Shown piece after piece: positions 12,096 to 23,507 of a DNA stretch of 64,000 nt. The notes beneath the pieces were generated by a model. That model was not told the DNA's origin. It did not search any database and worked only from the letters and a program-made list of their open reading frames with translations. The stretch is from Atherinomorus stipes (Eukaryota > Chordata > Actinopteri > Atheriniformes > Atherinidae). The stretch is taken from positions 1 to 64,000 of the forward strand of contig JALJCO010007844.1 in the NCBI GenBank assembly GCA_023101725.1, given 5' to 3'. The position numbers and the translations under genes are program-made. Every line of letters starts with the position of its first letter. Positions within the stretch are counted from its first letter, which is position 1.

Positions 12096-12867
12096 CCCTA
12101 TTTCATCTGTAGTTTAAAGTATATTTATTTGATTCACTTATTGTTTTCTACATTGGGAAACAGCTGTAAGGTTCATATTTGCAGTCTTTTTTTCCTCTAA
12201 TTTCATCATTTTGCTTAAATTTTCAATAACAGTGTTTCTTGACAGAGAGAGACGCTAAATAAATGCTCTGTGACTAAAAGAAATAATAGTTTGTATAATC
12301 GTGATTTCAGTATTGACCAAAATAATCATGATAATGACTTTTTCCATAGCTGAGAAGCCCTGCATCAGGAGTGTGTCAGGTTACTTATTACTGCTGCTGC
12401 TGGCCCCCGCGGTGACATGGGACAGTAATTTCCTCTTTTAACGCTCCTGGTGTGGAGCCGTTGAGCCAGAACGACCCCTGGGACTCGTCCCAGCGCTGCA
12501 CGGACCGTTGGGCTGATTCATGGAGACCGAACGGCTCGTACGTGCCACCGTTAAACACTTTTAGCACCATAATCGTAGATATATTTATTAAAACGCCTGG
12601 TCTTTTTTGTCAATAATTGTGTCAAAAAATGCCCCATGTGTAAATAATTTACACCTTTTTTCCAGGAGAATGAAAACTTTCTGTCAAGTATTTACCATTC
12701 TTATGTAATTAAATACCTAAAACTGTCTTTTGTAAGAATAAAAGGACAAAAACGGAATTAAATTTTCTTCAATTTTCTTTTATAAATTCTCTAAAAGTGC
12801 AAATCGAACATTTCTCAGATTTTTAAATCTGATTCAAACTATTTTACAACAACTCAGTTTTACATTA
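12096..12867. other. Spacer with MITE debris
   Basis: Around 12290-12362, the words ATAATCGTGATTTCAG and AATAATCATGATAATGACTT, then GAAGCCCTGC, look like the terminus of the AATCGTGAT-type hAT MITE that is complete at 46911-47321. No gene was seen. Confidence 0.45.
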
Positions 12868-12875
12868 CATTTAAG

Positions 12876-13486
12876 TAGGGATGCACGATATTGGAATTTT
12901 GGTCGATATTCAATATGCTGATGTTTTAAAACTCATGTGGCCGATAACAGACATCGATACTGCTGATAAAGCTGAAAAAAAAAATGCAGTCATTGCAAAT
13001 AGTGGTTTTGTTTTCTGTTTCGAAAAACTTAAAAAATAGGGGTGGTAAAAATATCAATACACTGAAGCATCACGATATTTTCATATGCCAATGTCAAATC
13101 TATATTTAAAAATGCGTTATCAATTTATTTTATTTACAAAATCTCGCGAGATTGATATGTCGTGAATTCTCGTGAAATTTCGTAACAGGATGAAATATCG
13201 GGAGATTTCATTTGTAAAATAGATCGATACCGTGTTTTTAAATGCATATATGATATCAGCATATGAAAAATATTGCAATATTTCAGTGTATCAATGTTTT
13301 TCCCAGCCCTAGTGTTTAGAAGTTTAAAGTCTGTAAAAAAGAAGATTTTGAAGATTTTCTTTTTTTAGACTTTAAAAACAGCGGGCTGATTGGTTAAATA
13401 TCGGTGGGGTGGCCGATGTCCGATGCTCAGTTTTAGGCCGATATAGGCCGATACCGACAGGGGTCTGATTATATCGTGCATCCCTT
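12876..13486 (+). mobile_element. Composite hAT-like MITE, complete copy with near-perfect TSD
   Basis: Ends are TAGGGATGCACGATATTGG and ATTATATCGTGCATCCCTT. Flanks CATTTAAG (12868-12875) and CATTTGAG (13487-13494) are an 8-bp duplication with one mismatch, typical of hAT. The inner MITE spans about 13037-13312. A full TCTCGCGAGA palindrome lies at 13142-13151. Confidence 0.85.
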
Positions 13487-13618
13487 CATTTGAGATACAC
13501 ATGAGATCCCGGTGGCTTTAAAAGGGTTAATGGGGACCAGCTGCTGCAGGATCGGGGTTGGTTCGGTGGGGAGGCGTTCTGACAGCTCGGGGCTGGTGAG
13601 GATGATGCTGGAGGGGGA

Positions 13619-13652
<34 letters not shown>
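13619..13652. repeat. (GAT)n microsatellite
   Basis: About eleven GAT repeats. On the minus strand they give runs of His or Ile codons in spurious frames. Confidence 0.9.
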
Positions 13653-13659
13653 TGACAGC

Positions 13660-14205
13660 AGAGGTTCATGTCTGCGTTTGAATCTGAGCTGTGCGTTATC
13701 GGCCTTCTCTCTCACTTTGCTCCGTTAATGCTGAAAACGTGAGATTCTCGGCCGGTTAAGCCTCCAGCTCAGCACTGTTAATGAAGAAAATCACTCAGCT
13801 GCCCCCCCTCACCCCCCCCGGCACTGCGCTGATTTCACACGCCTCAGGAATCCACATTACTCTGCTATGCAGAGAGTCTTCCTCCACCTTCCTCCAGAGG
13901 TTATCCACATCACATCTGCTATGTTTGGACCAGTTTGTCGTCACGGCTGCACGCACTTCTAGACCTGATTCAGGAAGTGCATGCGCACGTGCACATGCAC
14001 GAGCACGAGGAGAAACCAGATAGATGATGGTAATAAACGTGTAATAAACCAGCTGCTAACTGCAACGACTCGTGTGCCTGTGGGATTCACCTTTCATGCA
14101 TCCAGACGTCACAGTTTCACCGGTACGGCGCGTTTAAAGTGCCGATGACACGAATTTGACATTTCCTTCATGTTTTATTGACCAAAACGTTCTTCATGAT
14201 GATCA
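13660..14205. other. Spacer, no gene seen
   Basis: The sequence is non-coding. It includes C-rich runs near 13800-13820 and alternating GTGCACATGCAC words near 13979-14006. There is no exon-like signal. Confidence 0.5.
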
Positions 14206-14590
14206 AGGGCTGGACAATCAATCAAACTTTGATTGTGATTTTAATTTAGCCTTCTCACGATCATAAAAACACTGTAATTAAAGAAAAACGATTAATCCTG
14301 AAGTGAACAGGAGTTATAGGAAGCAAACTGCAGGGAGGATAGAACAGGAACGCATGTAGACCGGGTATTCAGTTTTATTGTTATCATTTTAATATATTAT
14401 TCTTATTTTAATCCTTGTTTCTAATTTATTTCTGGTTGTGTTTTTTAAAGTTATATTGGAGGTTGAGTTTTGGTGGTTCAATAAACACTTAAAAACAAAA
14501 AAATCAATGAACAATCGTGTGAATTAATCATGATTTCAATGTCAGTTAAGATAATCTTGATTGTAATTTTTTTCCATAATGGTCCCGTCC
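14206..14590 (+). mobile_element. Decayed hAT-type MITE (GGGCTGGACAATCA family)
   Basis: It begins AGGGCTGGACAATCAATC and is rich in CACGATCAT and AATCATGAT words, ending near AATTTTTTTCCATAATGG. It resembles the complete 46911-47321 element in layout but is diverged. The end coordinates are approximate. Confidence 0.5.
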
Positions 14591-15371
14591 TGTGATGATC
14601 TATGTAGCAGAAACAGGCGCGCCTGCACAGATGAGTTGTTATGACGCATGGCTGCATTTCAGCATCTGACCAGACTGTGGCGCTGTTCGCAGAAACCGGA
14701 CGTGACGTAGCGAGTAGGAGCTCTACACTGCTGTCAGTATGGATTTAATGGTTTATTCTAGTTTTAAGTTCCTTTTTTCAGTTTTACAGACGGACAGTAG
14801 CGGCTCAGCCTTCTGTTGTATTACCAGTTAATGTTTAAATCTCATCAGGACGCCGTTGGTTTATTTCTGTTTCCTACGGATCATAAATACATTAGAAGAG
14901 GAAGAATAGGAGCTCTGTCCAGCTGTAGGAGCCTCCTGCATCTCTGCTGTAAAACTCCCGTCTGCAGACACGTTTACTGGACATGATCAGACTTTAACAC
15001 ACGGAGCTGCATCACGTCTGCTGGATTATTCTGCATTCATCAGTGCTGTGATGTCCAGCTGTGGACAGAGACAGCGTCTCCTCGGGTCTTCACGAATCTT
15101 CTCTGACATCACAGAACTCCTCCAGCTGCTTCCAAACATGCGTCCTTCCTCCATCCTCATCTTTAGAAACCGGAACTATTTAACCTCCACTGGAACCATA
15201 AAAGTCGTTACCTAGCCTTTAAAACCCAGACGATAGTTACCACAAGTTAGCGGTTAGCCGTTAACCGTGAGCTAATACTAAGCTGCGAGCTCATAGCCGT
15301 GGCTACCACTGTCACTCCCGGTACTGGTCAGCTCGGTGCCGGTCTAAGCAGCTCTTTAACAGTTGTGGGTC
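14591..15371. other. Spacer, no gene seen
   Basis: Apparently single-copy non-coding sequence. Nothing is supported beyond the entry into the 39-bp array. Confidence 0.5.
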
Positions 15372-16825
15372 CACTTGGTCCTGGTCTGGGTCTCCGTACA
15401 GTTCTCAGTCCGTTTGGTCCTGGTCTGGGTCTCCGTACAGTTCTCAGTCCGCTTGGTCCTGGTCTGGGTCTCCGTACAGTTCTCAGTCTGCTTGGTCCTG
15501 GTCTGGTCTCCGTACAGTTCTCAGTCTGCTTGGTCCTGGTCTTGGTCTCCGTACAGTTCTCAGTCTGCTTGGTCCTGGTCTGGGTCTCCGTACAGTTTTC
15601 AGTCTGCTTGGTCCTGGTCTGGGTCTCCGTGACAGTTTTCAGTCATCTTGGTCCAGGTCTGGGTCTCCGTACAGTTCTCAGTCCACTTGGTCCTGGTTTT
15701 GGTCTCCGTACAGTTCTAAGTCCGCTTGGTCCTGGTCTGGGTCTCCGTACAGTTCTCAGTCTGCTTGGTCCTGGTCTGGGTCTCCGTACAGTTCTCAGTC
15801 TGCTTGGTCCTGGCCTGGGTCTCCGTACAGTTCTCAGTCTGCTTGGTCCTGGTCTGGGTCACCGTACAGTTCTCAGTCCGTTTGGTCCTGGTCTGGGTCT
15901 CCGTACAGTTTTCAGTCCGTTTGGTCCTGGTCTTGGTCTCCGTGCAGTTCTCAGTCTGCTTGGTGCTGGTCTGGGTCTCCGTACAGTTCTCAGTCCACTT
16001 GGTGCTGGTCTGGGTCTCCGTACAGTTCTCAGTCCACTTGGTGCTGGTCTGGGTCTCCGGAACAGTTCTCAGTCTGCTTGGTCCTGGTCTGGGTCTCCGT
16101 ACAGTTTTCAGTCATCTTGGTCCAGGTCTTGGTCTCCGTACAGTTCTCAGTCCACTTGGTGCTGGTCTGGGTCTCCGTACAGTTCTCAGTCTGCTTGGTC
16201 CTGGTCTGGGTCTCCGTACAGTTTTCAGTCATCTTGGTCCTGGTCTGGTCTCCGTACAGTTCTCAGTCCACTTGGTGCTGGTCTGGGTCTCCGTACAGTT
16301 CTCAGTCTGCTTGGTCCTGGTCTGGGTCTCCGTACAGTTTTCAGTCATCTTGGTCCTGGTCTGGGTGTCTCCGTACAGTTCTCAGTCCACTTGGTCCTGG
16401 TTTTGGTCTCCGTACAGTTCTAAGTCTGCTTGGTCCTGGTCTGGGTCTCCGTACAGTTCTCAGTCTGCTTGGTCCTGGTCTGGGTCTCCGTACAGTTCTC
16501 AGTCTGCTTGGTCCTGGTCTGGGTCTCCTGTACAGTTTTCAGTCCATCTTGGTCCAGGTTTTGGTCTCCGTATAGTTCTCAGTCCACTTGGTCCTGGTTT
16601 TGGTCTCCAGTACAGTTCTAAGTCCGCTTGGTCCTGGTCTGGGTCTCCGTACAGTTCTCAGTCTGCTTGGTCCTGGTCTGGGTCTCCGTACAGTTCTCAG
16701 TCCACTTGGTCCTGGTTTTGGTCTCCGTACAGTTCTAAGTCCGCTTGGTCCTGGTCTGGGTCTCCGTACAGCTCTCAGTTCGCTTGGTCCTGGTCTGGGT
16801 CTCTGTACAGTTCTCAGTCCGCTCT
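15372..16825 (+). repeat. 39-bp minisatellite, about 37 units
   Basis: The unit is GTCTGGGTCTCCGTACAGTT followed by CTCAGTCTGCTTGGTCCTG. Because 39 is divisible by three and the unit lacks stops, long repetitive frames of about 374 codons appear in more than one frame. One- or two-base indels shift the frame several times, which argues against coding. Main variants are CTGCTTGG, CCACTTGG and CATCTTGG. Confidence 0.95.
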
Positions 16826-16961
16826 GTTGGGGTCTCTTGCATGCTGGAACTGAACCAGTGGACCGGCTCAGTGAGAAGGTCTTGGAGCTGACTACAGTTC
16901 TGGTCCGGTTCTAACCTGTAAGCTCTGATATCTCCATCTTCCTCATCATCATCATCACTCC
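16826..16961. other. Unique spacer between two minisatellites
   Basis: A 136-base stretch includes a short (TCA)n run at about 16942-16957. It separates the 39-bp and 44-bp arrays. Confidence 0.7.
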
Positions 16962-19900
16962 TCTGGACTTGCTGATCCACCACAGACCAGTTCCAGTCCA
17001 GCTGTTCTGGACTTGCTGATCCACCACAGACCAGTTCCAGTCCAGCTGTTCTAGACTGGAACTGGTCTGTGGTGGATCAGCCAGTCCAGCTCTTCTGGAC
17101 TGGCTGATCCACCACAGACCAGTTCCAGTCCAGCTGTTCTGGACTTGATGATCCACCACAGACCAGTTCCAGTCCAGCTGTTCTGGACTGGCTGATCCAC
17201 CAGAGACCAGTTCCAGTCCAGCTGTTCTGAACTGGCTGATCCACCACAGACCAGTTCCAGTCCAGCTGTTCTGGACTGGCTGATCCACCACAGACCAGTT
17301 CCAGTCCAGCTGTTCTGGACTGATGATCCACCACAGACCAGTTCCAGTCCAGCTCTTCTGGACTGGCTGATCCACCACAGACCAGTTCCAGTCCAGCTCT
17401 TCTGGACTGGCTGATCCACCAGAGACCAGTTCCAGTCCAGCTGTTCTGGACTGATGATCCACCACAGACCAGTTCCAGTTCACCTGTTCTGGACTGGCTG
17501 ATCCACCACAGACCAGTTCCAGTCCAGCTGTTCTGGACTGGCTGATCCACCACAGACCAGTTCCAGTCCAGCTGTTCTGGACTTGATGATCCACCACAGA
17601 CCAGTTCCAGTCCAGCTGTTCTGGACTTGCTGATCCACCACAGGCCAGTACCAGTCCAGCTGTTCTGGACTTGATGATCCACCACAGACCAGTTCCAGTC
17701 CAGCTGTTCTGGACTGGCTGATCCACCACAGACCAGTTCCAGTCCAGCTGTTCTGGACTGGCTGATCCACCACAGACCAGTTCCAGTCCAGCTGTTCTGG
17801 ACTGGCTGATCCACCACAGACCAGTTCCAGTCCAGCTGTTCTGGACTGGCTGATCCACCACAGACCAGTTCCAGTCCAGCTGTTCTGGACTGGCTGATCC
17901 ACCACGGACCAGTTCCAGTCCAGCTGTTCTGGACTGGCTGATCCACCAGAGACCAGTTCCAGTCCAGCTGTTCTGGACTTGCTGATCCACCACAGACCAG
18001 TTCCAGTCCAGCTGTTCTGGACTTGCTGATCCACCACAGGCCAGTACCAGTCCAGCTGTTCTGGACTTGATGATCCACCACAGACCAGTTCCAGTCCAGC
18101 TGTTCTGGACTTGCTGATCCACCACAGACCAGTTCCAGTCCAGCTGTTCTGGACTGGCTGATCCACCAGAGACCAGTTCCAGTCCAGCTGTTCTGGACTG
18201 GCTGATCCACCACAGACCAGTTCCAGTCCAGCTGTTCTGGACTGGCTGATCCACCACAGACCAGTTCCAGTCCAGCTGTTCTGGACTGGCTGATCCACCA
18301 CAGACCAGTTCCAGTCCAGCTGTTCTGGACTGGCTGATCCACCACAGACCAGTTCCAGTCCAGTTGTTCTGGACTTGTTGATCCACCACAGACCAGTTCC
18401 AGTCCAGCTGTTCCGGACTTAATGATCCACCACAGACCAGTTCCAGTCCAGCTGTTCTGGACTGGCTGATCCACCACAGACCAGTTCCAGTCCAGCTGTT
18501 CTGGACTGCTGATCCACCACAGACCAGTTCCAGTCCAGCTGTTCTGGACTTGATGATCCACCACAGACCAGTTCCAGTCCAGCTGTTCTGGACTGGCTGA
18601 TCCCCACAGACCAGTTCCAGTCCAGCTGTTCTGGACTTGCTGATCCACCACAGACCAGTTCCAGTCCAGCTGTTCTGGACTGATGATCCACCACAGACCA
18701 GTTCCAGTCCAGCTGTTCTGGACTTGATGATCCACCACAGACCAGTTCCAGTCCAGCTGTTCTGGACTGGCTGATCCACCACAGACCAGTTCCAGTCCAG
18801 CTGTTCTGGACTGATGATCCACCACAGACCAGTTCCAGTCCAGCTGTTCTGGACTTGATGATCCACCACAGACCAGTTCCAGTCCAGCTGTTCTGGACTT
18901 GCTGATCCACCACAGACCAGTTCCAGTCCAGCTGTTCTGGACTGGCTGATCCACCACAGACCAGTTCCAGTCCAGCTGTTCTGGACTTGCTGATCCACCA
19001 CAGACCAGTTCCAGTCCAGCTGTTCTGGACTTGATGATCCACCACAGACCAGTTCCAGTCCAGCTGTTCTGGACTTGCTGATCCACCACAGACCAGTTCC
19101 AGTCCAGCTGTTCTGGACTTGATGATCCACCACAGACCAGTTCCAGTCCAGCTGTTCTGGACTTGCTGATCCACCACAGACCAGTTCCAGTCCAGCTGTT
19201 CTGGACTTGATGATCCACCACAGACCAGTTCCAGTCCAGCTGTTCTGGACTTGCTGATCCACCACAGACCAGTTCCAGTCCAGCTGTTCTGGACTTGATG
19301 ATCCACCACAGACCAGTTCCAGTCCAGCTGTTCTGGACTTGCTGATCCACCACAGACCAGTTCCAGTCCAGCTGTTCTGGACTTGATGATCCACCACAGA
19401 CCAGTTCCAGGCCAGCTGTTCTGGACTTGATGATCCACCACAGACCAGTTCCAGTCCAGCTGTTCTGGACTGGCTGATCCACCAGAGACCAGTTCCAGTC
19501 CAGCTGTTCTGGACTTGCTGATCCACCACAGACCAGTTCCAGTCCAGCTGTTCTGGACTTGCTGATCCACCACAGGCCAGTACCAGTCCAGCTGTTCTGG
19601 ACTTGATGATCCACCACAGACCAGTTCCAGTCCAGCTGTTCTGGACTTGCTGATCCACCACAGACCAGTTCCAGTCCAGCTGTTCTGGACTGGCTGATCC
19701 ACCAGAGACCAGTTCCAGTCCAGCTGTTCTGGACTGGCTGATCCACCACAGACCAGTTCCAGTCCAGCTGTTCTGGACTGGCTGATCCACCACAGACCAG
19801 TTCCAGTCCAGCTGTTCTGGACTGGCTGATCCACCACAGACCAGTTCCAGTCCAGCTGTTCTGGACTGGCTGATCCACCACAGACCAGTTCCAGTCCAGT

Positions 19901-20906
19901 TGTTCTGGACTTGTTGATCCACCACAGACCAGTTCCAGTCCAGCTGTTCCGGACTTAATGATCCACCACAGACCAGTTCCAGTCCAGCTGTTCTGGACTG
20001 GCTGATCCACCACAGACCAGTTCCAGTCCAGCTGTTCTGGACTGATGATCCACCACAGACCAGTTCCAGTCCAGCTGTTCTGGACTTGATGATCCACCAC
20101 AGACCAGTTCCAGTCCAGCTGTTCTGGACTGGCTGATCCACCACAGACCAGTTCCAGTCCAGCTGTTCTGGACTTGCTGATCCACCACAGACCAGTTCCA
20201 GTCCAGCTGTTCTGGACTGATGATCCACCACAGACCAGTTCCAGTCCAGCTGTTCTGGACTTGATGATCCACCACAGACCAGTTCCAGTCCAGCTGTTCT
20301 GGACTGGCTGATCCACCACAGACCAGTTCCAGTCCAGCTGTTCTGGACTGATGATCCACCACAGACCAGTTCCAGTCCAGCTGTTCTGGACTTGATGATC
20401 CACCACAGACCAGTTCCAGTCCAGCTGTTCTGGACTTGCTGATCCACCACAGACCAGTTCCAGTCCAGCTGTTCTGGACTTGATGATCCACCACAGACCA
20501 GTTCCAGTCCAGCTGTTCTGGACTTGCTGATCCACCACAGACCAGTTCCAGTCCAGCTGTTCTGAACTGGTGATGATCCACCACAGACCAGTTCCAGTCC
20601 AGCTGTTCTGGACTTGATGATCCACCACAGACCAGTTCCAGTCCAGCTGTTCTGGACTTGATGATCCACCACAGACCAGTTCCAGTCCAGCTGTTCTGGA
20701 CTTGATGATCCACCACAGACCAGTTCCAGTCCAGCTGTTCTGGACTTGCTGATCCACCACAGACCAGTTCCAGTCCAGCTGTTCTGGACTTGCTGATCCA
20801 CCACAGACCAGTTCCAGTCCAGCTGTTCTGGACTTGCTGATCCACCACAGACCAGTTCCAGTCCAGCTGTTCTGGACTTGCTGATCCACCACAGACCAGT
20901 TCCAGT
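16962..20906 (+). repeat. 44-bp minisatellite, about 90 units
   Basis: The unit is CTGGACTTGCTGATCCACCA followed by CAGACCAGTTCCAGTCCAGC and TGTT. Variants are TTGCTGAT, TTGATGAT, TGGCTGAT and a short TGATGAT form. The period is not a multiple of three and no frame of the unit contains a stop on the minus strand. That alone produces overlapping minus-strand frames of 1297 and 1278 codons. They encode the same WTGTGLWWI-type words in rotating frames and are artefacts of the array. Confidence 0.97.
17055..17129. repeat. Perfect 35-bp inverted repeat inside the 44-bp array
   Basis: Arm 17055-17089 is the exact reverse complement of arm 17095-17129, with a 5-base loop (CTCTT). One unit therefore lies in opposite orientation to the other roughly 89. 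Confidence 0.95.
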
Positions 20907-21422
20907 AGATCAATGAGCGACCGTCTCATCTGGTGATGTGGTGTCGTGTAGATGCTAACTGCTAACTGCTAGCGGCTTCTCAGCGTCGGATACCTGCGTG
21001 AATATCGGTCTGATTGACGTCTAACTGCACAGAACTGCTGATTTTGTTCTGTTGTGTCGTTCTGCTGCTAAATTACGTGAATTTCCCCTTGGGGATCAAT
21101 AAAGTATCTTTATCTTATTAAGTTGGTGTCATCAGCGCTGGAAGTGCTGGTGGAAAGCTGGGACACGTGGATGTGGGTCTGAGTTTGAATCCGGGACAGA
21201 AACAAACAACCTCAAGACCCCTTCACAGGTTAATATTTCCGTTACGCAACTTCTGTCTGAGATGTTCTGGGACACGAAGACTTAAATGACAGAAAAACAG
21301 CTCATTTATGATGTTTCATTCATTTATTTCATTCTTTCCAGACGTGATTCACAAACGATCAACATGTCTAAGGGAAACATTTGGAGTTTATGGATTGTAA
21401 TCATCCTCCCTCAATAACTTTA
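20907..21422. other. Spacer with a LINE 3' tail
   Basis: Within it, about 21078-21118 reads AATTTCCCCTTGGGGATCAA then TAAAGTATCTTTATCTTATT. This matches the remembered 3' end of fish Rex/RTE-type LINEs with a CTTAT-like tail. No upstream LINE body was recognised, so this is a severely 5'-truncated copy or a SINE sharing the tail. Confidence 0.55.
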
Positions 21423-21788
21423 GATCAAGAATATTGATACGCTGAAATATCATATTTTTATATGCAATACCATATCTATATTTAAAAATGCGTTATCGAT
21501 CTATTTTACTAATGAAATCCCAGAAGATATCATCGTTTTGTGACAAAATCTCATGAGATTTCACGAAATACCGTGAGATTTTGTCACAAAACGATGAAAT
21601 CTTGCGGTATTTCGAGAAATCTCATGAAATTTCGTAACAAAACAATGATATTTCACGATATTTAATTAGTAAAATATATTGATCCTGCGTTTTTAAATAT
21701 AGATATGGGATCGGCATATGAAAATATTGCGATATTATATTTATTAATATTTTAATTTCAGATATATTAATATTTTCTCCCACCCCTA
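21423..21788 (+). mobile_element. Stand-alone inner-type MITE
   Basis: It begins near AAGAATATTGATACGCTG and ends TTTTCTCCCACCCCTA. Several GAAATCTCATGAGATTTC-like palindromes form an extended core. It is not inside a GGGATGCAC element. Confidence 0.65.
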
Positions 21789-22081
21789 TTATTTAAACTT
21801 GGGAAGACGATCCTTCCCAAGGTTTTTACAAATAAATCATCAAAAACAGCCAAATATTATGAATTACTTTAATTTTAACAAACATTTCTAACCAGTGTTT
21901 CAGTTCCATCTCTGCAGTGGACGATACTTTTACGATAAACATGTTTCAATACAAACAAACAGCTGTTTGATATAAAATTATACTTTCAGAAAAATCAGGG
22001 TCAAAATACCGGATATATCGTATATGGTCCTCTAAAATAAATATATCGTGATAAGATATTTGGTCCATTTAGCCCAGCCTT
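21789..22081. mobile_element. Fragment of a hAT-type MITE
   Basis: AT-rich sequence ends ATATCGTGATAAGATATTTG then TTTAGCCCAGCCTTA, close to the CGCCCAGCCCTA end of the element at 11023. The left terminus is missing or decayed. Confidence 0.45.
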
Positions 22082-22274
22082 AATCCAGACTAACTCTGCA
22101 TCACCTGAGTGCACGGTTGCCGTGGTAACACACACTCTGTTGTTTGGTTACAGTCACTGGAAAGTAGTTCAGCAGTTCTTTCTGTCAGTTACTTTCCAAT
22201 CTGCTGCTTCCTGTGTGGTTTTGATGCCAAACATCAACAGATGTGACGTGCACGTTGTTTCAGCCTCAGACCAG

Positions 22275-22311
22275 CCCCCCCCCCCCCCCCCCCCGCCCCC
22301 GCCCCCGCCCG
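22275..22311. repeat. Poly(C) / (CCCCCG)n tract
   Basis: A run of more than 20 C residues is followed by CCCCCG repeats. Proline- or glycine-rich frames over it are artefacts. Confidence 0.9.
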
Positions 22312-22675
22312 TACGTGTCTGCAGGAAGACCCGGAGCTGCTGCTGACTTCTGGCTCTGCTTGCTGTTCCCTGCTGATGATTCAGGAAGGAAACGCATGAT
22401 GAGAACGAGGTCAGCGTCAGCACGGCGGGGTGTCGGGACACGCCACACGTGGGGGTGCCGTCATGTTGGTAAACACGGTAGCTAGCTGCTAGCTAGCTGT
22501 GAGACAGCAGAGGTTCGTGCATCTGGAAGAAGCAGCATGAGAACGTGGACGAGGGCTGAGCCGGGGAGAGGAGGTCTGGTGAAGGAGATGTCAGGGATTG
22601 ACCTCTGCTGTTTGCCTTTTGAAAATAACTCCGCCCCCTTTGTTGTTCATGCACTCTGAAACTGAAACAACTTAA

Positions 22676-23503
22676 AGGGGAACTCAGTAACTTTTTTACC
22701 TCAATAAATGCTTATCGGAATCCCCGTGGGGCTAAACAAAGTGTTTACGGAGCGATTCAATGTCCCCCCCCCCCTCCGGCCTGCGAGCAGCTCTATGCAA
22801 CTTTGCCTGCACCGACCCGAGCAGAACTTGCAACAACAGAAACCGCTGTACGGTACTCAGGTCCCCTATCTACCGAGCTGCTTCCAGCTCTGATCTGAAC
22901 CAGACTACCAGCTCTGATCTGAACCAGACTACCAGCTCTGATCTGAACCAGACTACCAGCTCTGATCTGAACCAGACTACCAGCTCTGATCTGAACCAGA
23001 CTACCAGCTCTGATCTGAACCAGACTACCAGCTCTGATCTGAACCAGACTACCAGCTCTGATCTGAACCAGACTACCAGCGCTAATTCAAAGAAAACATT
23101 TCTTTAGCTTCACACCACCTAAACACCGGCTCCTGGCTCTCATAACCAACTCTTTGCTGGACCAGAGTGATTCATAAAAGTTCGTATTCTTACCTGCTAC
23201 TCGCCAACACCAGTGAAAAATATAATCCACGGCATATTTACCCGCAAATCGCGGGTAAAATGTCCCGTTCCAGAAGAGACAGGTCTTTGCTTTGAGCAGA
23301 GGGAGACGAGCTGCTGCTACCAACGCAGCAACGTAGCATCAACAAGCTAGTAAACGCTTAGAGATATATCCAGGAATCAAAATAGAAGAAAGACGGGTAG
23401 AGAAGCCGTCTGTGTGCTGTGGGGGTGCAGGGGGGGTTGAACTTTACGACAGTGAAAGGACGCCACTAGGGGGAGCCCCGAGCTGAAGTTACTGAGTTCT
23501 GCT
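22676..23503. mobile_element. TTAA-flanked MITE (piggyBac-like) carrying a 24-bp array
   Basis: The 5' end AGGGGAACTCAGTAACTT and 3' end AAGTTACTGAGTTCTGCT are inverted with two mismatches. TTAA sits directly outside both ends (22672-22675 and 23504-23507), the signature target duplication of piggyBac-type elements. There is no transposase frame. An eight-unit array lies inside. Confidence 0.8.
22884..23075 (+). repeat. 24-bp minisatellite, exactly 8 units
   Basis: The unit CCAGCTCTGATCTGAACCAG then ACTA repeats eight times (192 bases) with essentially no divergence. This indicates a recent expansion inside the TTAA element. The frame SSDLNQTT is incidental. Confidence 0.95.
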
Positions 23504-23507
23504 TTAA

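Noticed and set aside
15299..16914. Plus-strand frames up to 375 codons (VWVSVQFSVCLVL-type)
   Set aside because: Products of the 39-bp array; indels shift the frame repeatedly and several frames are open at once.
16911..20929. Minus-strand frames of 1297, 1278, 472 and 324 codons
   Set aside because: All lie in the 44-bp array, overlap in different frames and encode the same rotated words. The 44-base period and stop-free unit explain them fully.
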